DNA of 64,000 bases from Schizochytrium sp. CCTCC M209059 (taxonomy: Eukaryota > Sar > Bigyra > Thraustochytrida > Thraustochytriidae): assembly GCA_000818945.1 (NCBI GenBank), contig KN805394.1:400548-464547 (forward strand). Reading direction: 5' to 3'. The notes below the pieces were generated by a model. The model made no database searches and was not told the origin of the DNA. It saw nothing but the letters and a program-made list of their open reading frames with translations. The stretch's first letter is position 1, and every line of letters begins with the position of its first letter. Positions 51,214 through 61,800 of this stretch are shown one piece after another. The position numbers were made by a program, and so were the translations under genes.

Positions 51214-54200
51214 CTAAGAACTCCTTTGCAAATCCCCATAGAGAGCTGTTGCTCGTGGAATGTCCTGCGTGAGCATGATTTCAACAAAGGCACGATAGTC
51301 CAAATTGGGCGTTGTTCCAGCACCCGGAGGCGCGATTCCCAGGGCAGGAACAGGAACGACACGGAAGACGTAGTCGACGATTTGATCGCGCACGGAAGAC
51401 GGAAAATCTGGGTTGGTGGCGTTGATTGCGAGAAGAAAGTTCGCCTTTGAAATCAGCCCATGATTGTCAATGTCATACGAGGAGAGCGACTTGAGTAGCT
51501 GATGACGGCGGCGTGAGAAGGCCGCATTGAACACATGCATGAGCGCGCGCAGACGGTCGGCTGCGTCCTCGCGCTCCTGGGCAGCCTGCACGACGGCCTC
51601 GTACTTGAGAATGTCGGCTGGGTCGCCGCCATCGGGACCCTCTGCGCCATCGCTGCCAGCGGCGTTTGGAAGCTGACCCGACATGACAGCTTCAAGGAGC
51701 TCCTCATATCGAATGAGGCCATCGGGATCTACATCAAAAAGACGCATGAGCGTGAGTTTGTCCCTCTCGTTGTTCAGATAAATGTCGAAACGGCGGAGCA
51801 TATTGCGGAATTCGTCCCATGAAACCGCGCCCGATCCATTCTCGTCAATCTCCCTGAACTTGGCAAAAAGGTTGGTTTGCGCATTCCGTAGCGTGGACAG
51901 CTTTTGAAAGAGTGCCGAAGTTGCCGCCTCAAAGGTAGCTGCAACGGGCGATCCAGCTTTTGTGACACGCTCTGTGCTTCCCATCCCGGAGCTATAGAGT
52001 GGTTTAGATTTGCGCAGTGCCGCCGCAAACTCGTGGTAGTAGATGCGACCGTCACCATCGCGGTCGTAGTGGCGAACAAGGGTGAGGCGTTCATGCTTGG
52101 TAAGCTGTTCCCCGATCAGTCCAAAGTCGAGAGCCCATTTGGCCACGAGCTCACCCAGCTGGGAAGGATGAATGTAGCCCTTGTTCTCCCTGTCAATGAC
52201 CCGAAAGGCCTCGGTGACGTTGACGTGGTTCTCTTCAAGGACCTCGGCGAGCATGGTGGCGATCACCTCGACGTTACTTTGCGGGAACAGGTCTGGATGG
52301 TCCTCCATGAGGTCAAGCGTGTCCTTGTCGGCGCTGGTAATTTCAAACTCTTGTGTGCAGGCACCTGTCTGCGGGAACATGAACTGAATGCGGGTGCCAA
52401 TGTAAAAGTCTGAAGAGCGGATGTAGCGCGCAGAGTACCGCGAGGCGTTTGCAGCCACGGCCTTGTCCTGCATGACCTGCTCAACGAACTCTTTATAGTC
52501 GATCGCGTCGTCCCCAGAGTGATCGTACATACTGAAGAGCGCCCGGAGCTCTTCATCCGCAAACGCTGCAGGAAGAACGCCAATGGACCGTAGGCCGATA
52601 CGAAAGTTGTCAAAGCTGATGCAACCGTGCTCATCTGTTCCAAACTTGCGAAAGGCGCGCAAGAGACCATACGGCCCACCAACCATTCTCGACTGGATCT
52701 TGTCGAGAATGGCGTCCTTGAGAGATTGCTGCGCGGCCACGTCGGTAATCTTCTTTTCAAGTACGGGCTTCTTGTAGCGGCCACGAGCAAGGAATTTGCC
52801 ACCGACGATACCAGAGTTCGGAATCGGGGGCTCGTAGATTGCACATGTGTCATCGTCCATGTAGTAGCTGATAAGGAACTTTCGGCCCTCGTCTTCGGGT
52901 TTAGGGGCAACCAGGCAGGCCGAGAACTTGAGTACCTTGCCCGAATTGTTCAGGTATCGGTGCAAATCCTGTGTCACAGCCTTGGGCACGAGATTGATGC
53001 AGTTGGCCAGCGAGTCGGCCTCGGATCCCCAGCCATTGTAGGGCGGAATGACCTTGGTCACGACCTTTGCGGGAGGCTTGGCTACGTCGACCATGGGTTG
53101 CGAAATACCAAAAACGCGTTGAAAGTACGCGCGCGTGAACTCATCGAGACACTTGAGCAGCAAAAGCTTGCGACCATTGCACGCGATGTAGCGGCCACAG
53201 ACGAGGTCACTTGGCTGCACAAAGCCCTTGGCCACGTTCTCCTTGTCAACCAGTAATTTGCTTCGCTTATAAAGGGTAGAAGCGACGCCGACCTCGTAGA
53301 TGGCAATCGTGTCATCGGCAAGGTAGTAGTTGAGCTGGAAAAAGTGCTTGTCGCCGTACAGGCGTGAGCTGTCGTCCCACATACAAGAAATGCGCAGGGC
53401 CCCCTTGCTAGGCGCCATGCTGGCAGCGCCGTCGGTGGGAGGCTCGGCGTGATCGCCAAGTTGCTGGCCTTGCAGTGCCGGGATGGATGTGTTTTTGTTT
53501 CCGAGTCCGGCACGCGATAGCATGCGGCGATGAGGATCCTCGGGGTACGGTTCAGGAGCGCCAGCCTCGATGCCCCTCTCGGCAAGCCACAGACGGGTTT
53601 TCTCGTCGACGTCAACAATTCGGTAGCGCACGCGGAAAATGGAAAGCTCTTGGCCAACGCAAAACTCTGTTGGGTCGAAAGTAGATCCGTCCTCGTGCGT
53701 GAGTGGCATACGCTTGACAAGCACACCTTGAGGGAGCCCTGAGTTTTCTTCCTTGGGCTCGTTGACGGCCACGTCGCCGTTTTCGAGAAAGTAGAGTAGC
53801 TCACAGCGTCGAATGCGAAAGGTTTCGAGGGCGCTTTCGAAAACTGGTTCACGAAAGAACGTAAAGAATCGTAGCACGTCCTTGTCGTGCTTGAGCCATT
53901 GCGGCTGCACACGAAGGTTTGGCGTTGACTTGCAGAGCAAAAGAGAGTCACTACTGTCGGTTCGACCGACTCGGCCACCTTTTTTCTCTGCAGACGTCAG
54001 CTCACGCTTGATGGCTAGTTGCTCTTCTACGGATTTGTACTGCTCGAGAAGCGCTGTCCTGTGATCTTCCAGCTCTAAAAGGCTGGCATTCGGCGTGGGC
54101 GCCTTGCCGAGAGATACGAGTTTGGGTCTGTTGGAGACAAGCTTTGCAGCGGCGTCAGCCTGAAGGACAGCGTTGCTTCGTCGGAGATGACCAAGAGGGT

Positions 54201-54321
54201 TTCCTCCCTCTTTGCACGGAGGTCGAAGACCCGGAACAGCGGGCATTTTGTCCAAGCTCATGGCGCGCTGGAGATGTCGCGTACGATCGATCTCAACGCG
54301 AGCATCCTCGTTACTCTCCAT
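51214..54321 (-). CDS. EFHC1: EFHC-like DM10/EF-hand ciliary protein
   Basis: EFHC proteins are microtubule inner proteins of ciliary doublets. The 1035-residue protein starts at the ATG at 54321. DM10 domains: the first at about 146-252 (RFFTFFREPVFESALETFRI), the second at 306-402 (HFFQLNYYLADDTIAIYE), and the third starting at about 462 (KFLISYYMDDDTCAIYEPPI, NSGIVGGKFLARG). The third is interrupted after residue 522 and resumes at about 634 (SSDFYIGTRIQFMF). The interruption holds an EF-hand pair, including canonical DHSGDDAIDYKE at 600-611. Further EF-hands: DRENKGYIHPSQ (710-721), DRDGDGRIYYHE (753-764), DENGSGAVSWDE (826-837), DVDPDGLIRYEE (863-874) and DIDNHGLISKAN (950-961). It is longer than animal EFHC1 and EFHC2, which usually have three DM10 domains and one or few C-terminal EF-hands. 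Confidence 0.92.
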   Translation of the reverse strand: MESNEDARVEIDRTRHLQRAMSLDKMPAVPGLRPPCKEGGNPLGHLRRSNAVLQADAAAKLVSNRPKLVSLGKAPTPNASLLELEDHRTALLEQYKSVEEQLAIKRELTSAEKKGGRVGRTDSSDSLLLCKSTPNLRVQPQWLKHDKDVLRFFTFFREPVFESALETFRIRRCELLYFLENGDVAVNEPKEENSGLPQGVLVKRMPLTHEDGSTFDPTEFCVGQELSIFRVRYRIVDVDEKTRLWLAERGIEAGAPEPYPEDPHRRMLSRAGLGNKNTSIPALQGQQLGDHAEPPTDGAASMAPSKGALRISCMWDDSSRLYGDKHFFQLNYYLADDTIAIYEVGVASTLYKRSKLLVDKENVAKGFVQPSDLVCGRYIACNGRKLLLLKCLDEFTRAYFQRVFGISQPMVDVAKPPAKVVTKVIPPYNGWGSEADSLANCINLVPKAVTQDLHRYLNNSGKVLKFSACLVAPKPEDEGRKFLISYYMDDDTCAIYEPPIPNSGIVGGKFLARGRYKKPVLEKKITDVAAQQSLKDAILDKIQSRMVGGPYGLLRAFRKFGTDEHGCISFDNFRIGLRSIGVLPAAFADEELRALFSMYDHSGDDAIDYKEFVEQVMQDKAVAANASRYSARYIRSSDFYIGTRIQFMFPQTGACTQEFEITSADKDTLDLMEDHPDLFPQSNVEVIATMLAEVLEENHVNVTEAFRVIDRENKGYIHPSQLGELVAKWALDFGLIGEQLTKHERLTLVRHYDRDGDGRIYYHEFAAALRKSKPLYSSGMGSTERVTKAGSPVAATFEAATSALFQKLSTLRNAQTNLFAKFREIDENGSGAVSWDEFRNMLRRFDIYLNNERDKLTLMRLFDVDPDGLIRYEELLEAVMSGQLPNAAGSDGAEGPDGGDPADILKYEAVVQAAQEREDAADRLRALMHVFNAAFSRRRHQLLKSLSSYDIDNHGLISKANFLLAINATNPDFPSSVRDQIVDYVFRVVPVPALGIAPPGAGTTPNLDYRAFVEIMLTQDIPRATALYGDLQRSS

Positions 54322-55037
54322 GGTCTAGTTCCCTTTACCTCTTGTATGTATATGGATGGGCTTGTACAACGATACCAATTCGCTTTATGTCTTGTCGCAA
54401 GCACGCGCGCTCGGCGGTGGCGTGTGATGGGGTTTGAAAAGGGATTTGAGCGCTTTCGTGTTGCGTTCGTTGCGGCGTTCGCGCCGGTAAACAACCAGAC
54501 TCGCGCTCCGCTGCCTGCTCTCGATTTAGACTTTTTTTAAGAATTCTCCTCTTCGTATTTGGTCGCGCGTTGCGAAGCCCGCGTCTAGCTTGCGACAGTG
54601 GCTCGTCGCGCTGAGTCAAGACGGCGCTGACGCCCGTCAGCGCGCGAGGCCGCAAGTTCGGATGAATCGGAACCGTGGCAACCTGTCTTGCCGCTCATCC
54701 AAAAGGCTATGTTTGATTCAAAGAGCAATCCCATGCACCCTCGGACCCGATGTGGTGGTAACGTGCTCGTTTCGTTGGCACATTCTAAGAGCGTAGTACA
54801 GATGCGGTGAGAGCCTGGACCAACGGTCAAAAAATTAGAACTTTTAGAACCTTGATGTAGAAGGTTGGCCTAGGTCTAGCTAGGCCGACGGTAAGCCTAC
54901 GTACTAGTTCGTAGTGGACCAACAAGAGTCTTTGAATCGAAGAGGACTCGCGTGCGGATGCATGGGGTGGTAGGATAAGGAAGATCAGCACAGTTACTAT
55001 CATAAAATCAAGAGCTACACGAACACTCGGAGAAAAT
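54322..55037. other. Intergenic region between two minus-strand genes
   Basis: No gene is supported. A 7-bp inverted repeat, GGCCTAG at 54867-54873 and CTAGGCC at 54880-54886, is the only structure noted. Confidence 0.55.
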
Positions 55038-56153
55038 CTACCAGGTTTGAAAGTGTTGCATAGTGAGACCGGCCAAGAGAGCCAGGAGGACGCTTGGAAA
55101 GGCAGCTACCGTAGCCGGCGAAGGGGCATCGTTGCTGCCTGGTTCCGCGTCTGGAGTGGGCGAGCTCGTGGAGGGAGATTCGGTGGACCCTTTTGAATCA
55201 TCCGGGGTCGGTGATGGGGTCCCACCCGGATTGACGTTAGGCGTTGCAGCCGGGGCTTGCGTGGGCGTCAACGTGGAGCCAGTGGGCGCGACGGAGCTTT
55301 TTGCGGTTGGAACATCAATGTAGGGATCCTCACTGTCTTGACAAAATCCCCACTGGTAGACTTTGTCGCTGTACGACCCGCTGTCCATCTTGTTCGGATT
55401 GTAGCCAACGGAATCGTCCCCGGGCTCAAGAAAGCACCAGTACTTTTTCCAGGCGTCAGGAATTTCAGAAAGATCGAGACCGTCGGTTTGTGGTGGATAG
55501 TCGGCGAATGGTAGACAAGAGTTGACCACTCCGACTTGGATATCATCGCCATTGTTATAATTCCACGTACCGGCGCATGGGTACCCCGCAATATTCATGT
55601 TCGCGTCAACGAGGCTAAAGCCTTTGACGCTCGTGTAGCGATAGACGGACTCGGTCATGGAGCAATACGCCCATTCATCCCATTTGCCGTCTGCATTATC
55701 GTCAACTTTGGCATTGTAATTTGCCAAACCAGCATTGTCCGCATTGTCGGAGCCATCATTGACTGTGCCAATGTAGCACCATTGTGCAGTGGAGGTGAAG
55801 GCCGTGGGATTGTACGCAGTATCATATGGGTACAATGCGCTCCTCGGTAGCCACGAGTCTTCTGAGGTGCCTGAGTGGTCGACATCGATGCAGCCATAAA
55901 CGTTTTCGCTTGTCGCGTCGGACTTTTTTACTGTCCACTGTAAAAGCGTTCCTTCATCGAAAGTACAATTGCCGTTAGCAAGTGCACTGGGGCCTCCGCT
56001 GGCAACGATGGAGCCTTGAACGAGCGGCTCCTGCGAGGTATAGTTGGTCCATAAGGTATCAGAGGTCGGGTTGTCGATTGTGAAAGCGTCACTCTCGTGC
56101 ACGCTGGCGAGTACAAGAGTTGCAGCCAAGGCAATCGCTGCTCGCATCCTCAT
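55038..56153 (-). CDS. Secreted, probably GPI-anchored surface protein, function unknown
   Basis: The 371-residue protein starts at the ATG at 56153. Residues 1-23 form a signal peptide (AAIALAATLVLASV core, cleavage likely after ESDA). Residues 24-285 form an extracellular domain rich in Cys, Trp, Asp and Asn, with NNGDDIQVGVVNSCLPFADY and WKKYWCFLEPGDDSVGY. A Ser/Thr/Pro stalk runs from 286 to about 345. The end is hydrophobic (VAAFPSVLLALLAGLTM) with only a short tail, the usual layout of a GPI-attachment signal; a plain membrane anchor is the alternative. I do not recognise the domain. Cysteine spacing suggests disulphide bonds. A cell-surface or scale/wall role is inference. Confidence 0.8.
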   Translation of the reverse strand: MRMRAAIALAATLVLASVHESDAFTIDNPTSDTLWTNYTSQEPLVQGSIVASGGPSALANGNCTFDEGTLLQWTVKKSDATSENVYGCIDVDHSGTSEDSWLPRSALYPYDTAYNPTAFTSTAQWCYIGTVNDGSDNADNAGLANYNAKVDDNADGKWDEWAYCSMTESVYRYTSVKGFSLVDANMNIAGYPCAGTWNYNNGDDIQVGVVNSCLPFADYPPQTDGLDLSEIPDAWKKYWCFLEPGDDSVGYNPNKMDSGSYSDKVYQWGFCQDSEDPYIDVPTAKSSVAPTGSTLTPTQAPAATPNVNPGGTPSPTPDDSKGSTESPSTSSPTPDAEPGSNDAPSPATVAAFPSVLLALLAGLTMQHFQTW

Positions 56154-57264
56154 GGTCTAATGGGCGCTCTTGAGGACTAGAGGCCGTCTCGCTGCCGACG
56201 AGCGAGAGCGTGAGATGAAAAAGCAGGGATTGAGGTTGACTCCTCTCTGGCGCTCAAGCGTTCGCGTGGCCACGTTTGCTCGGGAGCAGTCAGACTGGAC
56301 AAGAAAGAAACTGCGCTCGCTCGCGTATCGTGCGCGCTCTCTCTGTCTTGCGCGCAAGCAAGCTCGCTAGCACGCCCGCTTAAGTGCTCGCCTGCTTGAG
56401 AACTTGATCGCCAGCGCTCGCTTCGCCTCGTTGGCGGTCTAGTCTTTTGCGCTTCGCCGGGTTATCAAGCAATGGAGCCAGCCTATGCTGACCTGACCGT
56501 GCTCCGCACCGCTCCGTCTTCCTTTCTCTCTCCGTCACTGAGTCAAGTTGTGCCGCCATCTTGACTGTATATTGAGAATTGAATGCCCTTCCCCCTTCTT
56601 TCCTATGGTCCGTCTAGCGGAAACCTTAAAAGCCTATCTGAGCTTGGACACGCAGAAGAAAGGAAAAAAAGGACTTGGACCCTGACGCCGTCCGGGGGTC
56701 ATGAGCACATCAGAGGTAGTTAGTTCATCGTCCTCTTTTGCCGAAGAGAGGCGACGTATTCGAGGATAGCTAGTTAGTAGCATGTGGGCGCGCAGCTGCT
56801 TGATATCGGGAAAGAACAAACCCAGTGAACCCCATGCAAGATAGACCGATTGAGGACTGAAAGGAAAAAAAAGAAGTAAAAATTAAAGGATTGAAAAACT
56901 TTTTAGCCCTAGCGTTGACCGACGTCGAAATTCAAATTCAGCATGGCCGATTCGATCTCTGAAAGCTTTAGGCTTTGGTCACGCAACATCTTGATGCGAG
57001 GCCTAAGTGGAAGTGCAAGCGACAACGATGTTTGGGCATTTTCTTGCTCGTGAGAACAAGGTCATGGATGGCAAACGAGGGACGGCTTGCGTCCCGTAAG
57101 TGTTGCGATAGGAAAGGAAGGGCGAAATGATCTCAGTTCCATGACGGTCTATTTGCATAACTCATCTTTCACTGCGCAAAAGATGACGATGTCTCATGCG
57201 CACGAGGTGGAATCGATGGAATTCACAAGTTGAAAAGAAGCTTTGCTTGAAAGAAAAAATAATT
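56154..57264. other. Intergenic region, no supported gene
   Basis: Promoter side of the secreted-protein gene and 3' side of the SH3 gene. Frames are short and biased. A GCTCGC/GCTTGC-rich patch lies at about 56310-56430, recalling the repeat-rich flanks elsewhere in the window. Confidence 0.55.
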
Positions 57265-58203
57265 TCAAAACCCTGCAATGCCGTCTCCATTTTGTGATTC
57301 ATACGGAGAGGAGAAACGCTCCGATAGGGACTTGCGATCGGCTTGGATCTGCTGCTTGAGTTGACTCTTGAGCGCTTCGACCTGAGCTTCTACACTGAGT
57401 ACCTTGGAAATAACATTTTGGTTTTTCTCCTGGACTTGACCGAGAGCAGAAGAGACGTGGTCGAGCGAGTTTTCAAAGGCAGCGAATTCATCTTCTCGCT
57501 CGCGGATAACCTTGTCGTGCCAGGCGTCATGGTCCGCAAAGAGCTGCGTGAGATCGACGCCAGCGCCCGTGCCGGCGTCCGTTGGCGGTGGCTGATAGGG
57601 TTGAAGTTGGTGAGGCTGCTGATATTGAGGCTCGTAGGATGATGCATTCCGAGGTGCAGCGGGCGCAGGGCTGGGAGCTGCCTGGGGCTGCATCCCCGCT
57701 GCATGTTGTGAGCCGTATCGCCCTGCCGCAGCGCCGAGATCGATGGTGGCATCCGAGGCCTCGAGGGTCTCGAGCAAATGCTGCGGCAGGCGCGGATCAG
57801 AAAGCCTTCGAATGGGTCCAACCCGCGAGCTCTCAGTGGGGGAGCTCTCGCGAGGGGATCCCATACGGCTCGTTGAATTTTCCCCGCGGTCCGAGCCTGC
57901 AGTGCGGGGTCTTGCGGCAGTGAGAATGTTTCTCTCGTTGCGGCTTGGCGACTCGCGAGCGGTCGCTGCGTTTTCTTCGCTCCTGACAATGTAGTTTGTG
58001 GGAACATAACCCTTGCGCACAGGTTGCGCGAGGGTCTCGACGAGCGTCCAGCCGTCCTTGGAAACCTCTTCAGCAGTGACCTCGTCCGCGGCCGCGCTCA
58101 GGCGCGACGGGATCACCAGCTTGACAAGGTCACCCTTGCTCACGGCGAGTTCGCCCTCATCTTCTGCGCGAAAGGTGTAGCGCACCTTGTACAGCGGAGC
58201 CAT
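57265..58203 (-). CDS. SH3-domain protein with C-terminal coiled coil
   Basis: The 312-residue protein starts at the ATG at 58203 (MAPLYKVRYTF); upstream the frame offers only a TTG. The SH3 domain covers about residues 4-73. It shows the YTFRAEDEGELAVSKGD start (ALYDF-like plus RT loop), DGWTLVE with the conserved Trp, and GYVPTNYI at the end. SH3 domains bind Pro-rich peptides. The middle is Ser/Arg then Gln/Pro-rich. Residues about 210-295 are helix-prone with heptad character (VSSALGQVQEKNQNVISKVL), suggesting dimerisation. An adaptor role in endocytosis or the actin cytoskeleton is plausible but not shown. A transposon is inserted about 210 bp upstream of the start. Confidence 0.88.
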   Translation of the reverse strand: MAPLYKVRYTFRAEDEGELAVSKGDLVKLVIPSRLSAAADEVTAEEVSKDGWTLVETLAQPVRKGYVPTNYIVRSEENAATARESPSRNERNILTAARPRTAGSDRGENSTSRMGSPRESSPTESSRVGPIRRLSDPRLPQHLLETLEASDATIDLGAAAGRYGSQHAAGMQPQAAPSPAPAAPRNASSYEPQYQQPHQLQPYQPPPTDAGTGAGVDLTQLFADHDAWHDKVIREREDEFAAFENSLDHVSSALGQVQEKNQNVISKVLSVEAQVEALKSQLKQQIQADRKSLSERFSSPYESQNGDGIAGF

Positions 58204-58408
58204 CTCGCTCGTTGTGCGAGGGCGGCGTTGTTTGCGCAAGTCGGGTCGTCTTTCCTCTTGTGCCGCGGTCGCCCCAAGGCAGCGAGCAGGTTTTGCAGCC
58301 CGTCTTCGAGCACAACTGGCGTGCGGGCACCCAATTTCGAGCAATTGCGGGCACTCGAAATCTCGATCTCTCTTACTTCAAGTTGCCGCACCATTCCATT
58401 TCTTAACA
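58204..58408. promoter_or_regulatory. Residual promoter region of the SH3 gene next to the transposon
   Basis: Only about 205 bp separate the SH3 start codon from the transposon's left flank. The core promoter may be retained. No specific motif is claimed. Confidence 0.4.
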
Positions 58409-58412
58409 ATAT
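58409..58412. repeat. ATAT flank of the piggyBac-like element, left copy
   Basis: ATAT here and ATAT at 62983-62986 flank the CCC/GGG ends. This fits a 4-bp palindromic target duplication, although part of it could belong to the terminal repeat. Confidence 0.7.
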
Positions 58413-58426
58413 CCCGATGACAGAAA

Positions 58427-58454
58427 TCTATTGTGGACGAAGGTCCACAATAGA
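58427..58454. repeat. Left subterminal hairpin of the piggyBac-like element
   Basis: TCTATTGTGGAC, loop GAAG, then the exact complement. The arms are perfect over 12 bp and start 14 bp inside the element. Probable transposase-recognition site. Confidence 0.88.
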
Positions 58455-58829
58455 CACCTATATGACGATTTCCTAATTAATCGGCCCTCACGGCCCGGTG
58501 GTGCAGAGATACAAGAATATCGTATTGTTGACTAAGGATGACAATAAGTATAGGAAATAAGCAGTGTTTTTGAACTATCAGTTGAAAATTCGGTTACAAG
58601 CGTTACAACTTTCGTTTCAATGGGCCGAGTCGTGTTTGCTCGCTTCATGTAGGCGATGATTGTGCGGATCTAGCAGGTCTACAGAGCAAGTTTGGAGCTC
58701 AAAATTTCTATGTAGATCATTTTGAGTTAAAATACAAGTTGCTATGTTCGAAACGCGAGAAAATCCTATCGATCTCTCTGCCATGGCACTTCGTAAACTG
58801 TACTCATACTCAACGTGCTGGTTGCAAGC

Positions 58830-61800
58830 CTAAGGCGCGCTATGATGAGTATGAGAGCATGGCGTGCTTGAACCCGAGTGATGCGAAGATTGCGGTGTAC
58901 TGTTTCCAGAATGGCTTGAAGACGCGGTGGGTGACCGACGAGTATAGTTGCGGCGCCGAACAATGTCATCCTCATGCCACTGCCGCCAACAAGTCTTGGT
59001 CTGGCTTGTTGAGGTTTTTAGCCTGACGTGGAGGGTAACATTACAGAAACTACAACGCTTTCGGGATCCTTCGCCACACACCACGCATCGTTTCTGGTTG
59101 CACCCTACCTCTGGATGAGAATTCCCGCTGAGACGAAGTGTCTTCACACTGTTCGTATTCGCGCTTTGAATGACGTCACGCTTTCCATTCGAAATTCTCA
59201 GCTTGGCATGTTCGTCATTTGTGAGCCTCCTTGTGGTGACATGGCCATTATTCTCCTGTTCCGGCCGTCCCAACGCCGTTGCATTGCCAATGACATGTTC
59301 GTTTGAAAGGCCCCGCTTGAGCCCACTCGCTTTGGCGAGAAGGCCCAGCGTAACCTGCTGCACAAAATCGCTGACCTGGCAGCTCCTTGAGCAATCTTGT
59401 TGGAATTTTTTCAAACTCTGCCATTCGCCACCGAGTTTGTTCGATGTAATAATGATCCGCCACACGATCAGCGCATTGATCAGCACGTCGGTAACCATGC
59501 CAATTACCACCTTAGTCTCCCAATTGGTTTTCAAAGCGCGAGTGTCAAAGCGCTCTGAGTAATCATCAAGGCCATCCACCCCCTGCTTTGAGGCGCTGTA
59601 GTAATACTGCACCAATGAGCGTGTTAGCCGGACAGGGACGAAAATCCCACTTGACTTAAGACGCGAGTGATAGGCGCTCCAAAGAGGAAGTCGGGAGGCG
59701 AGAAGCTTCCGATCTTCCTCTGTGTAAGCGCAAGGAATGGCCGACGATGATAAGGCAGGAGAGGCAGCGTAAGCCCAGTCGATGAACCGGCGCTCCACCT
59801 CCTCAAACGCTTGAAGCCACTTCTGGCGAGTTTGAAGAGGGGATCGAATAAGGACCACGTAGTTAATTGTCCTTGTGGTTCCGACGCAAAACACCACATA
59901 TTCAGAATCGTAAATGGCCGCCTGGTGAAGGAGTTGACCACGATACTCGGTTGGGACGGCCTCGAACCATTTTGTGGAACCCACATTGCAGTAGAAATAT
60001 GGCCCGTGTCTCCTGGAAATCTTAGTTGGACGATCTTGGGTGCGTGGCGAGACTTTCGTCTTAATTTCTAATGGTGCCACGATGCGAGCAGCACGGTTTG
60101 TCTCACCAGGTGGGCGAATGACGATGATATTGTCAGCGCTCACTCCGAGACCCGGTCTTCCCTTCTTTTGGACTAAGCCAATTTCAAACACAGCATCCAC
60201 GAACTTTTTCTTGCGTAGTTGGCGAGTAATTCCCGACTCATTGATGATCCCAATCGCCATTGCCCGGTTTGCCTTACTTCCGTCTGGTTTTTTGGCATGG
60301 AACCACCCGGCACATAGCATCCTGCTCAGCGCACTCGAGGTCAGGACCTGGGGGGGCTTTGTGCGCGTAGGGTCCTCGTACAGAAAAGGCCTACATCGAG
60401 CGTCCTCCTTTGCAATTTGCTGAGCTGACGTACCTGTGATAAGAAGCATCTTGAGCATAAACCAATCTGCACAGCGTTGGCCCGCTGTTAATGGGACAAC
60501 CGATGCGGAAATGTGCGCTTCCACGTCCTTGCGTTCAGGGGAAGGGGCCTCAATTATTCTCCGCATTGCATCCGTCATAGGCTCGTTGGGCAGAGGCTCC
60601 ATGTCCTCGGAGTGCGAGGGGTTGGTCGTTCTGTTTCGATCGGATTGTGAAGCATCGCATACTTCGTCGTCACAATGTGCCACGCATGCACCAGCATCTT
60701 CAGGGTTCTCTTCGCCTTCACAGACCTCACTATTGCTTTCGTATTCTTCGTCCTCGTAGTCATCGCCGTCAAGAGCAATTTCGCCATCATCGAGACAAGT
60801 CTCTGCAACACTCGAAGTCTCCATGTCGTTCTCAGAATCAGCTGTCACTATCGGTGTTGGACGGCGAGATTTTGGAGCAGGATAAAACAGCCATGTCTGC
60901 GCAATGCTTTCAAGAACGCGACCGGAGGACTCAAAGACGAACGTGTTTTTAAAAGCGTCCTCCATGTCAGATGGTAGCATTGAAACAAAGCGATGGATGC
61001 GTGATCGCTTGGCGTCACCATACTCGCGAACAGCATAAGCATGAGCAATGACCTTTGATCGACCAGAGCCACGCGTCAGACTCTTACTTGCAGCAAAAAT
61101 CTCGCTACCAAGTTTGGGAGCATCGTCGACAAGGAATTTTGGATGGATGTTGAGATTTGACGTCGCCCACCCACGGTTTACGTACTTGGCTCGGGTATCC
61201 TTCTGAGCAGTGTGCGATAGAAATGGATTCCCCTGATGTCGCTCTTTATCGTTGACCACAATAAGGTCAAATCCGAGCCTTGCACAGAGCTTGTATAGCT
61301 CTTCCGAAGGATAACCTCGATCAAGGCAAACCTGTACTCCAGCAACATCCCCGCCAGCAGCATCCTTGATGCGTTGCAAAATCTTTTCAAGGACCTGAGC
61401 CTGGTTGTACTGGCGATCATAGAGCTGGCTAAACAGCTTCACACGAAATATAGCGTCTGCACTTGCATCGGAGCCGGCGCCGTTCTGATGGCGCTTGCGC
61501 GGACGGTACGTGTTCACCGGGTTACTCGCGGAAACAGTTCCACGATTTCTGTCATCGATAGTGACTCGAAGGTTCTTGTTAGCAAACAATCGTAGCGTGA
61601 TTTCAGCAAGCTTCTCCTCAAGAGAATGCATCTTCGCTGCATTGTCCGTCTCATCCAGATGACTCGAAGCGTTTGCCGATGCTTGCGGTGGGAATCCTCG
61701 AAAGTGCTTCTGCAGAGTGTTGAATCGCGTCAAGTCTAAGAGTACGTCCGTACCGGCATATCCCTTCATCGTCATAAAAGTTGAAAGAAGCTCGAAAGAG

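Noticed and set aside
54315..56158. Shared TAGACCATG around the start codons of the EFHC and secreted-protein genes
   Set aside because: Striking, but only two genes share it. The purine at -3 and CC before ATG are ordinary initiation context, so it is probably coincidence.
58402..58406. TTAA a few bases left of the piggyBac-like element as the target duplication
   Set aside because: There is no TTAA at the matching position on the right. ATAT is present at the exact boundary on both sides.
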